A DNA stretch of 5,176 nucleotides from Acidobacteriaceae bacterium (GTDB lineage: Bacteria; Acidobacteriota; Terriglobia; Terriglobales; Acidobacteriaceae). This document shows positions 1-5,141 of this stretch, in pieces. The notes below the pieces were generated by a model that did not search any database, was not told where the DNA came from, and was given only the letters and a program-made list of their open reading frames with translations. The stretch is from assembly GCA_003140705.1 (NCBI GenBank), contig PLKU01000386.1, forward strand, positions 1-5,176. The letters run 5' to 3'. Made by a program: the position numbers and the translations under genes. Positions within the stretch are counted from its first letter, which is position 1. Every line of letters begins with the position of its first letter.

Positions 1-8
1 TTATTCGC

Positions 9-929
9 TCAGCGCTGATTTTTCTGCATCAGCTGCCAAACCAGTTTTGCGGCAGTCAGGTCTTCAATGGCCATTCCAACAGACTTGAATACAATGCGCT
101 GGCCAATGGGAGCCGACGCCAAACCAGCCAGAATCTGGCCAATCTCGCTCTCAACCCTGGCGCCCGACAAAATGACGTCTCCCGACTCGCGCTCGACACA
201 CGAGCGGGACTCCGCCACCACGTAGCTGCCGAGTATTGCCTCATCGTCCAGCTCCCGTAGGCTGGCCCCCGTGGCTCCCACGGCCAGCACCACCGCGTGG
301 GATGCCAGCCATCGGCCCTGGAGAACCGGTTCAGGAGAGGCAGTTGCAGTCACAACCACGTCTGCCGCCGCCGCCTCTTCGATCGCCACTGCACGGGCGC
401 CGCCACCAGTCTCTGCAGCAAGGCGCTCTGCGTTGGCGGGGTTGCGGCTCCAGATGCGGATGTCTTGAATCGCAGGCCGGACCTGCCGCAGAGCCTGAAT
501 GTGCGAGCGGGCCTGCACTCCTGAGCCCAGGATACCCAGGCTGGCGGTTGCCAGCGGGGCAAGCGCGGCGAGGGCCACAGCCGAGACGGCAGCCGTGCGC
601 ATCTCGGTAATCACCCTGCCATCCATGATCGCCAGCGGTTCTCCAGTTGCGCGAAGCAGCAATTCGACGACTGCCATGTGGGTGTGCAGCCCAAATTCGG
701 CGTTGCCAGCAAAGAACGTGACTGTCTTCACGCCCATCACGTCGCCGGCAATCACGGGCATGACGGCGAACCAGCCATCGCGGAAGCCTTCTGCATTGCC
801 CGCGCGGAGGATGGTTCGGGCAGGCTGCTCCACCAACCCGGCGGAGTAGTCGATCAACGCTGCACGGATCGCTGGAATGAGCGAGGAATACGTGAGGACC
901 GCGCGAACTTCGTTCTCAGTGAAATACAT
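9..929 (-). CDS. Ornithine cyclodeaminase / mu-crystallin family NAD(P)-dependent enzyme
   Basis: The 306-residue protein has the normal length and layout of the OCD/mu-crystallin family, cytosolic NAD(P)H enzymes acting on cyclic imines or amino acids. Visible marks are K68 in MGVKT, the IMDGRVITEMRTAAV block at 101-115 with R111, a Rossmann GSGVQA at 135-140 followed by SRNPANAERLA, and the C-terminal FKSVGMAIEDL at 281-291. Around 217-230 it reads VGATGASLRELDDE and at 248-256 ESGDVILSG. From memory this resembles mu-crystallin/ketimine reductases more than true ornithine cyclodeaminases, which carry an Asp in the equivalent GAD-PGK loop. A ketimine or pyrroline-2-carboxylate reductase is therefore my preferred guess, but the substrate cannot be read from sequence. 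The ATG at 929 is used; the Shine-Dalgarno is weak. It lies 39 bp after the DUF2203 gene on the same strand, so co-transcription is likely. The stop is TGA at 9-11. Confidence 0.93.
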   Translation of the reverse strand: MYFTENEVRAVLTYSSLIPAIRAALIDYSAGLVEQPARTILRAGNAEGFRDGWFAVMPVIAGDVMGVKTVTFFAGNAEFGLHTHMAVVELLLRATGEPLAIMDGRVITEMRTAAVSAVALAALAPLATASLGILGSGVQARSHIQALRQVRPAIQDIRIWSRNPANAERLAAETGGGARAVAIEEAAAADVVVTATASPEPVLQGRWLASHAVVLAVGATGASLRELDDEAILGSYVVAESRSCVERESGDVILSGARVESEIGQILAGLASAPIGQRIVFKSVGMAIEDLTAAKLVWQLMQKNQR

Positions 930-968
930 GGGCTTGGGTGCTCAAAAGGAAGGCGAGCTCACGGCGCC

Positions 969-1409
969 TTAGTTGAGACGGCCACCGGAGGCGGAACGGC
1001 GACGAAAACGCTCGTCCACGGGCTGGCGACCCTGAAAGCCGGAGTCGATGGTGTGCCAGTGCTCGATCGTGGACTCACCCATGCGCCAGCAAAGCAGCAC
1101 GACCTGATCATCGACGCGGCAAGGGAAGTCGAGGAGGCCGCCTTCGATATCCTTGACCTGAACTCCGATGGCATCGATTTCGGCCAGGCTCTCACGGACA
1201 CGCTGCAGGTGCCCCCCGATCTCCGCACGCTGCTTGGCCACGCTGGCTCCATCCACACGCATGCCTCCGGAGAGATAGATCCGCCGAGACAGATCAGTCA
1301 GATTCGCCTCGACCGCTTCAGCCGCCTGGCGGCCCTCGATCGCACGCTTGAGAAGAGATTCCAGCACCGGCAACAAAGATTGAGCTTCTTCCAGAGTGAA
1401 GGTCTTCAT
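969..1409 (-). CDS. DUF2203 family protein
   Basis: This 146-residue protein of unknown function matches DUF2203. The N-terminus, MKTFTLEEAQSLLPVLE, is the family's opening, followed by a charged helical stretch to about residue 80, probably a helical hairpin or coiled coil. The C-terminal hallmark runs from about 82 to 131: GVQVKDIEGGLLDFPCR, then LLCWRMGE, then IEHWHTIDSGFQGRQP. The conserved Cys, Trp, Glu and His residues (C107, W108, E112, H117, W118, H119) look like a functional surface, but no activity is established. An in-frame ATG at 1427 would add six residues. I chose 1409 because AGGGA lies five bases upstream (1415-1419) and because family members begin at MKTFT-like sequences. 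It is the likely first gene of a two-gene unit with the cyclodeaminase-family gene. Confidence 0.9.
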   Translation of the reverse strand: MKTFTLEEAQSLLPVLESLLKRAIEGRQAAEAVEANLTDLSRRIYLSGGMRVDGASVAKQRAEIGGHLQRVRESLAEIDAIGVQVKDIEGGLLDFPCRVDDQVVLLCWRMGESTIEHWHTIDSGFQGRQPVDERFRRRSASGGRLN

Positions 1410-1414
1410 GGGAT

Positions 1415-1419
1415 TCCCT
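1415..1419 (-). promoter_or_regulatory. Ribosome binding site that decides the DUF2203 start
   Basis: On the minus strand AGGGA lies five bases before the ATG at 1409. It falls inside the six-codon extension that would result from the upstream ATG at 1427, so it favours the shorter protein. Confidence 0.55.
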
Positions 1420-1483
1420 GCATACACGATACGACAAAACGCAATCGAGAGGGAGTGGAGAACAGGGTACAGAAGTCAGCTAA

Positions 1484-1512
1484 GTCGAGGAATCCGGATG
1501 GTTCCGAACGAC
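1484..1512. repeat. Imperfect inverted repeat in the divergent spacer
   Basis: The 191-bp gap between the divergent DUF2203 and VOC genes contains one clear dyad. GTCG (1484-1487) pairs with CGAC (1509-1512). Inside it GGAA and CC (1489-1495, with T1493 bulged) pair with GGTTCC (1500-1505) around the four-base loop GGAT. There is no T-run on either strand, so it does not look like an intrinsic terminator. It could be an operator for either flanking gene, or chance. I see no convincing promoter or small gene in the rest of the gap. Confidence 0.35.
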
Positions 1513-1587
1513 GGCAATCCTCTTGCCCGACCATGCGGAGCAGCTCTGTGCTAATCTGGCCCTCGCCCAGTTTCGCACGCCTCTGAC

Positions 1588-1593
1588 AAGGGG
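1588..1593 (+). promoter_or_regulatory. Ribosome binding site of the VOC gene
   Basis: AAGGGG ends seven bases before the ATG at 1601. It fixes the start there rather than at the upstream in-frame ATG at 1523, whose extra 26 codons do not resemble the VOC fold. Confidence 0.65.
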
Positions 1594-1600
1594 TTTATCG

Positions 1601-1959
1601 ATGGCGCAGCTCACTCGGATTGTACCTGAACTTCCCGTCGCAGATCTACCCAAGGCCCTTCAGCATTACCAAGAAAAGCTTGGGTTTAGCGTTGCAATGC
1701 TGATGCCTCACGGCGACTACGCGATCGTCGAACGAGGCGATGTTGCCGTTCACCTTATCCAGGACGAAACCAGAAGTCATTCACCTGTTGGAATTCATAT
1801 CTTCACCACGGAAATTGAGGCACTCTTCGACGAATTGAAGCAAAGCGGCGCCCAGGTGACTCAGGAAATCATGCTCAAGCCATGGGAAATCGTGAATTCC
1901 GCGTCATAGATGATTTCGGAAATCAGATCAAATTCACCGAGCCGCTGGAGGAACAATAG
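1601..1959 (+). pseudogene. VOC/glyoxalase superfamily (bleomycin-resistance-like) gene with a one-base frameshift
   Basis: The reading frame from ATG 1601 opens with RIVPELPVADLPKALQHYQ, a typical first beta-strand and helix of the vicinal oxygen chelate fold. LGFSV, an HLIQD strand at 51-55 and HIFTTEIEALFDELKQSGA follow. After KPW (W95) the frame runs into a stop at 1907-1909, giving 102 residues. In the next frame the missing C-terminal strands continue directly: GNREFRVIDDFGNQIKF, then TEPLEEQ and a stop at 1957-1959. Restoring one G in the GGG run at 1884-1886 (TGG GGA AAT) gives a normal 119-residue protein. No metal-ligand pattern is visible: K111 sits where glyoxalases carry their last Glu. 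The closest type is therefore the metal-free bleomycin-resistance/antibiotic-binding group, which is an inference. Either the gene is truly broken or the base was lost in sequencing. Read as it stands, the gene is the truncated CDS 1601..1909. Confidence 0.85.
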
Positions 1960-2004
1960 TCCGGCTACGAGCTGTCAGCTGTGCACGGCTCCCTATTCGC
2001 TGCC

Positions 2005-3153
2005 TTAACCCACTTCCAGCATCCGGTCCAGCGCCACCTTCGCCCAGTGCTTCACGCGCATGCGTACTTGAATGCGGTTGACGACTCGTCCCTCGACCAG
2101 ATTCTCCAGCGCCCATGCCAGGTGCTGCGGACTGATGCGATACATCGTGGTGCAAAGGCAGCCGGTGTCGTCGAGGGTGATCACGCGCTTGCCCTGCTGC
2201 GCAAAGCGCCGGGCCATGCGGTTGACCAGGTGAATCTCAGTGCCGACGGCGAACATTGAGCCTGACGGCGCCTGGTCTACCAGAGCAATGAGCCGGTCAG
2301 TTGAACCTAGCGCGTCAGCCTTTTGGCAAACTTCCCAGCGGCATTCCGGGTGAACGATCACTTGGATGCCGGGGTACTTGGCCCGCACCTGGTCGACATG
2401 GCCGGGCAGAAAGCGCTGATGTACCGCGCAGTGTCCCTTCCACAAGAGAACGCGGCTCGCAGCAAGCCTTTCCTTGGTCTGGCCTCCCTGAACTTGACCG
2501 ATCTGCAGAGCCCACGGGTCCCAAACCACCATTTCCTCCAGTCGAATGCCCATGGCATAGGCAGTGTTGCGGCCCAGGTGCTGGTCAGGCAGGAAGAGAA
2601 TCCGCTTGCCACGTGCAAAGGCCCACTCAAAGGCCGCGCGCGCATTTGACGACGTGCAAACCAGTCCACCGCGCTCCCCACAGAATGCCTTGATGGCTGC
2701 GGTTGAATTCATGTAAGTCAGGGGAATGGTGTCTGCTGCCAGGCCAAGGCGCTCGATCACCTCCCAGCAGGCTTCAACTTGGGAGATTTCGGCCATGTCG
2801 GCCATGGAGCAGCCGGCGTTCAAGTCGGGCAGGATCACCTGCTGGCCATCGCGACCCAGAATGTCGGCGCTCTCAGCCATAAAGTGCACACCGCAAAAAA
2901 CGATGTAATCCGCATGGGTCTCCGAGGCGATTCGCGAGAGCTTGTAGCTATCACCGGTAAAATCGGCAAACCGAATCACTTCGTCGCGTTGGTAGTGATG
3001 GCCCAACAAGATGGTGGTGGCGCCTAGTTTGGCGCGCGCTATTGCAATGCGCTGGTCCATGGTGTGATCAGGAAGCGTCAGGTAGTTTTCAAGACTGCAA
3101 CTGCTGCAAGCCTCCGGCGAGGCCGCCGTTAAGTCGTCAAGAACCAGGTTCAC
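2005..3153 (-). CDS. nadA: Quinolinate synthase NadA
   Basis: NadA is a cytosolic iron-sulfur enzyme that condenses iminoaspartate with dihydroxyacetone phosphate to quinolinate in de novo NAD+ synthesis. The 382 residues carry the expected blocks in order: LLGHHYQRDEVI (49-60), FTGDSYKLSR (65-74), CGVHFMAESADIL (87-99), PDLNAGCSMADM (109-120), YMNSTAAIKAFCG (147-159), VCTSSNA (165-171), LPDQHLGRNTA (188-198), WKGHCAVH (238-245), HPECRWEV (268-275), GTEIHLVNRMA (304-314) and DDTGCLCTTM (328-337). The likely [4Fe-4S] ligands are C115, C242 and one of C332/C334, as in the long Bacillus-type NadA, which is about this length. The start is GTG at 3153, with AAGGCGG six bases upstream. The gene is preceded by an NAD+-I riboswitch, so NAD+ feedback on expression is expected. 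No nadB or nadC is visible here. Confidence 0.98.
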   Translation of the reverse strand: MNLVLDDLTAASPEACSSCSLENYLTLPDHTMDQRIAIARAKLGATTILLGHHYQRDEVIRFADFTGDSYKLSRIASETHADYIVFCGVHFMAESADILGRDGQQVILPDLNAGCSMADMAEISQVEACWEVIERLGLAADTIPLTYMNSTAAIKAFCGERGGLVCTSSNARAAFEWAFARGKRILFLPDQHLGRNTAYAMGIRLEEMVVWDPWALQIGQVQGGQTKERLAASRVLLWKGHCAVHQRFLPGHVDQVRAKYPGIQVIVHPECRWEVCQKADALGSTDRLIALVDQAPSGSMFAVGTEIHLVNRMARRFAQQGKRVITLDDTGCLCTTMYRISPQHLAWALENLVEGRVVNRIQVRMRVKHWAKVALDRMLEVG

Positions 3154-3159
3154 TCGAGT

Positions 3160-3166
3160 CCGCCTT
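3160..3166 (-). promoter_or_regulatory. Ribosome binding site of nadA, just after the riboswitch
   Basis: On the minus strand AAGGCGG lies six bases before the GTG at 3153 and supports that start over the internal ATG at residue 32. It starts seven bases beyond the last proposed riboswitch pairing (3174-3177). This is close enough for folding of the second domain to hide or free it, which would mean translational control; that is an inference. Confidence 0.65.
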
Positions 3167-3173
3167 CAGCCCA

Positions 3174-3318
3174 GCTCACCCATCAATCCACTTGCAGGCA
3201 CTGGACGGAGATGTTGAAAGCAATCATGGCTGCAGCGGATGCACTGACAGTCCTGAACAACCCGGCCCCTTCGCCGCATCTTTCAGGTCGTCCCCATCCA
3301 CGGGGTTGTTGCAGCCCC
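3174..3318 (-). promoter_or_regulatory. NAD+-I riboswitch (nadA motif), tandem domains, in the nadA leader
   Basis: Seen on the minus strand. Domain 1: P1 is GGCTGCA (3310-3316) with TGCAGCC (3228-3234). P2 is GTGGATG (3295-3301) with CATCCGC (3235-3241), seven pairs with one G-U. Between the two 5' strands lies the bulge ACAACCCC (3302-3309). Inside P2 a hairpin has CCTGAA (3282-3287) with TTCAGG (3252-3257), plus an inner CGGC/GCCG. Domain 2: GCTT (3218-3221) with GAGC (3174-3177), and GTCCA (3202-3206) with TGGAT (3186-3190). It has the matching CAACATCTCCGT (3204-3215), against CAACAACCCCGT in domain 1. Known: the nadA motif sits before nadA in Acidobacteriota, binds NAD+ through such tandem domains, and as I remember domain 1 uses the same CAACAACCCCGU bulge and an AUCnnCUGnAGCC closing strand. 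Inferred: high NAD+ lowers nadA expression, probably at translation initiation. No promoter upstream was convincing. Confidence 0.88.
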
Positions 3319-3322
3319 TCTA

Positions 3323-3548
3323 TCATTGGCCGCGCGCTGCATCGGGTGGGTTCCATAGAATCCAGTCCTGCAGGAACAGCTCCAATACCTTCAATTGTAA
3401 AGCAGCACCGGTTTGCAGCCCAAGAGCTGAATAAGCTGGGACAAGAGCCAGCGCGGTATAAGGCTCATGCGCAAGGTTGGCGAGCGCGTTCGGCAGGCAA
3501 AGCGGAACCAGTGCAACGGCAGCCAGGATTCGCCGAAGTCAAGTCCAC
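3323..3548 (-). pseudogene. Possible small exported protein, frame interrupted by one extra base
   Basis: I do not recognise this family. On the minus strand a frame from 3538 to the stop TGA (3323-3325) reads LRRILAAVALVPLCLPNALA and then NLAHEPYTALALVPAYSALG, followed by a hydrophobic, helix-like tail LQLKVLELFLQDWILW. The first part looks like a Sec signal peptide: twin Arg, a hydrophobic core and an ALA cleavage site. That frame has no ATG, GTG or TTG at its start and is closed upstream by a TGA at 3539-3541. Just upstream, AAAGG (3553-3557) precedes GTG at 3548 by four bases. That GTG opens as M-D-L and would join the main frame if one base near 3534-3541 were removed, giving about 74 residues. 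The gene would run divergent to tatB and end seven bases before the riboswitch's 5' strand. Third-position GC is only moderate (about 56% by hand count), so this could also be a decayed or chance frame. Confidence 0.35.
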
Positions 3549-3571
3549 TCGGCCTTTAGTGAGCGGCGACT

Positions 3572-3594
3572 CTACCCGAGTCTCTACTCGGTAG
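3572..3594. repeat. Hairpin/dyad in the divergent spacer before tatB
   Basis: CTACCCGAGT (3572-3581) pairs with ACTCGGTAG (3586-3594): nine pairs with one bulged C and a CTCT loop. CTCTAC is also directly repeated 12 bases apart (3570-3575 and 3582-3587). There is no T-run on either strand, so a terminator is unlikely. It lies just upstream of the candidate tat promoter and could be an operator for it or for the divergent small gene. The function is not established. Confidence 0.4.
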
Positions 3595-3595
3595 G

Positions 3596-3622
3596 GTGAC
3601 TCTGGTTCCGCTCAGATATCAT
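3596..3622 (+). promoter_or_regulatory. Weak candidate promoter for the tat genes
   Basis: TATCAT at 3617-3622 matches five of six bases of a sigma70-type -10 element, and GTGACT at 3596-3601 matches four of six of TTGACA. The spacing is only 15 bases. Transcription would begin around 3629-3631, on or next to the ATG at 3631. That would suit a leaderless message, since no Shine-Dalgarno is visible there. The evidence is weak. Confidence 0.25.
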
Positions 3623-3630
3623 TGTTCTCG

Positions 3631-4266
3631 ATGGTGACTCCGCCGACAATTGAACTGGGCAGCCTGGGCATGGCCGACTCGCTGATACTGATGGTACTTG
3701 CACTCGTGGTCTTCGGACCGCGGCGCCTGCCGCAGATCGGTCGCCAGATCGGCAAGCTGATGTACGAGTTCCGCAAAGCCTCGAACGACTTCAAGTACCA
3801 GATGGAGGAAGAGTTGCGGAATGCCGAGGATGCCGATCGCCGCAAGAAGGAAGAGGAGCGTGTGGCGGCTCTGCTTCTCGCTGCTCCGGCGCCTACCGTG
3901 ACCCTTGAAGCGGCCGCTCCATCCGCCACTTCGGTCATGGAGAGCGAATACCCTGAACAGACTCAGTCCCCCTCGCTGACAGAGCCTGAAGCTTCAGTCG
4001 CAGACTTGTCCGAGGAGACGCATCCCCTCATTCGACCGCCTTCCACCGGCGAGCAGGTTCCGGCGGCGAAGCCGACCAGTCACCCTGTGCTTGACCAAAC
4101 CCCGGATCAGACCGACGCAGAAGCAGGCGCTCAGGCGAGTCTCGATTTCAGCCGGACACCGGATCCCTCCATAATCGCGATTGCTGACGATGCGCACGCA
4201 GACGAGACTGAACAAGCCAGCGCAGACCCCATCCCAGCACCGGAGCAAGCGGCCCACCATGGTTGA
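3631..4266 (+). CDS. tatB: TatB/TatA-type subunit of the twin-arginine translocase, long C-terminal extension
   Basis: This is the small single-span partner of TatC in export of folded, twin-arginine-signal proteins across the inner membrane. After a short N-terminus comes a membrane helix (about residues 14-28, MADSLILMVLALVVF). It is followed by the FGP hinge (28-30), the amphipathic helix RRLPQIGRQIGKLMYEFRKA (31-50) and a charged coil to about 75 (MEEELRNAEDADRRKKEEER). The GP-RLP hinge and a length of 211 residues point to TatB rather than TatA, although acidobacterial annotations often say TatA/E. Residues from about 80 on are rich in Pro, Ala, Glu and Thr, acidic and probably disordered, longer than in E. 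coli TatB (171). I chose ATG 3631; TTG 3622 would add three residues and ATG 3670 would remove 13. None has a good ribosome binding site. It overlaps tatC by 8 bp. Confidence 0.9.
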   Translation: MVTPPTIELGSLGMADSLILMVLALVVFGPRRLPQIGRQIGKLMYEFRKASNDFKYQMEEELRNAEDADRRKKEEERVAALLLAAPAPTVTLEAAAPSATSVMESEYPEQTQSPSLTEPEASVADLSEETHPLIRPPSTGEQVPAAKPTSHPVLDQTPDQTDAEAGAQASLDFSRTPDPSIIAIADDAHADETEQASADPIPAPEQAAHHG

Positions 4267-5062
4267 TCCCGCGGACGCAATCGGCAAGGCACGAGAAGCC
4301 GTTACCCAGCGCGCTGAACTGCCCGGAATGAGCCTGATGGAGCATCTGGACGAGTTGCGCAAGCGCATCGTCCACTCCGCCATCTACCTTGCGGTTGGTT
4401 TTTTCTGCTGCTGGTTTCTTCGCGACCGGCTGGTCAACTTCATTCAGGCGCCCCTCACCCACATCGGCAAGACGCTGGTCTTTACCCACCCCATGGATCC
4501 GTTGAACCTGCAACTGCAGGTCTCGCTCGTTGGGGGAGCGATTCTGGCATCGCCCTTCATTCTTTTTCAGGTTTGGCTGTTCATTGCACCGGGGCTCTAC
4601 CAGAAGGAACGCCGGTTCGTCGTCCCCTTCATGCTGGCCACGGTTGGGCTATTCCTGGGAGGCGCCGCCTTCGGCTACTACTACGTTCTACCCGGCGCGC
4701 TCAAAATCCTGATTGTGGATTTCGGCAAGAACTTCACCCCCATGGTCACCATCGATGAGTACAGCAGCTTCTTCCTTTCGATCATTCTGGGCCTGGGCAT
4801 CAGCTTTGAAATGCCGGTGCTGATCTTCTTCCTGGCCATGTTCGGCATCGTCAGCCCCAGGTTCCTTTGGAAGAACATCCGCTACGCGATTCTGGCGGTC
4901 TTCGTCGTGGCGGCCATCATCTGCCCCAGCCCCGATCCCTGGACGATGTGCATCTACGCCGTCCCCATGCTGGGACTCTACCCGATCGGCATCGGCGTGG
5001 CCTGGTGGGTCCATCCGGACAAGCGCCGCGCCCGCGAAGCCAAAAAGGCGGTCAAGGCATGA
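4259..5062 (+). CDS. tatC: Twin-arginine translocase subunit TatC
   Basis: TatC is the six-span inner-membrane receptor for twin-arginine signal peptides. At 267 residues it has the usual length. Signature blocks are MSLMEHLDELRKRI (24-37; E32 and R34 match E. coli E15 and R17), FIAPGLYQKERRFVVP (108-123; E117 matches E103), TIDEYSSFFLSIILGLG (164-180), SFEMPV (182-187; E184 matches E170) and CPSPDPWTM (222-230; D226 matches D211). The hydrophobic spans fall at about 38-54, 87-110, 121-144, 169-192, 207-221 and 229-250. The tail HPDKRRAREAKKAVKA is basic, as expected for the cytoplasmic side. One oddity is P242 where E. coli has E227. The ATG at 4259 overlaps the tatB stop as ATGGTTGA, so translation is probably coupled. 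In-frame starts further upstream would run deep into tatB and add no TatC-like sequence. Confidence 0.97.
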   Translation: MVDPADAIGKAREAVTQRAELPGMSLMEHLDELRKRIVHSAIYLAVGFFCCWFLRDRLVNFIQAPLTHIGKTLVFTHPMDPLNLQLQVSLVGGAILASPFILFQVWLFIAPGLYQKERRFVVPFMLATVGLFLGGAAFGYYYVLPGALKILIVDFGKNFTPMVTIDEYSSFFLSIILGLGISFEMPVLIFFLAMFGIVSPRFLWKNIRYAILAVFVVAAIICPSPDPWTMCIYAVPMLGLYPIGIGVAWWVHPDKRRAREAKKAVKA

Positions 5063-5087
5063 TGTTTTTCTCGTTCATATCGAAGAT

Positions 5088-5141
5088 GCCGGGTGCCCCA
5101 TCCTTGCCGCGTACTGGTTTTTGCGGCAAGGGTGGGAAACC
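5088..5141. repeat. REP-like palindrome, possibly a dispersed acidobacterial repeat
   Basis: Downstream of tatC, CCCATCCTTGCCGC (5097-5110) pairs with GCGGCAAGGGTGGG (5123-5136): 14 continuous pairs with one G-T, around the 12-base loop GTACTGGTTTTT. The flanks GCCGGGTG on the left and AAACC on the right recall, from memory, a GGGTGCCCCATCC...GGGTGGGAAACC unit seen many times in Terriglobia genomes. I cannot confirm copy number from one window. The stem starts 34 bases after the tatC stop, so it may also end or stabilise the tat transcript. It lacks a downstream T-run and is not a classic intrinsic terminator. The remaining bases to 5176 show no convincing gene. Confidence 0.7.

Noticed and set aside
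1523..1557. Promoter for the VOC gene (TTGCCC with TAATCT)
   Set aside because: The spacing is 23 bases and no better -35 lies at the right distance.
678..1586. A 302-codon open frame on the plus strand
   Set aside because: It runs antisense to two well-supported genes (cyclodeaminase family and DUF2203), and its translation has no recognisable domain.
1523..1600. N-terminal extension of the VOC gene to ATG 1523
   Set aside because: The extra 26 residues do not fit the VOC fold, and the Shine-Dalgarno at 1588-1593 points to ATG 1601.
1960..2004. Terminator between the converging VOC and nadA genes
   Set aside because: Only short self-complementary pieces (AGCT-GTC-AGCT, GAGC/GCTC) without T-runs are present; not enough to call a terminator.
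3318..3385. nadA promoter just upstream of the riboswitch (TTGGAG/GATTCT or a GATAGA box)
   Set aside because: Matches to consensus are poor (three of six or fewer), so no position can be defended.
3211..3594. A 127-codon open frame on the plus strand over the nadA leader
   Set aside because: Its composition is Pro/Arg/Ser-rich with no motif. It lies antisense to the riboswitch, whose pairing explains the sequence better.
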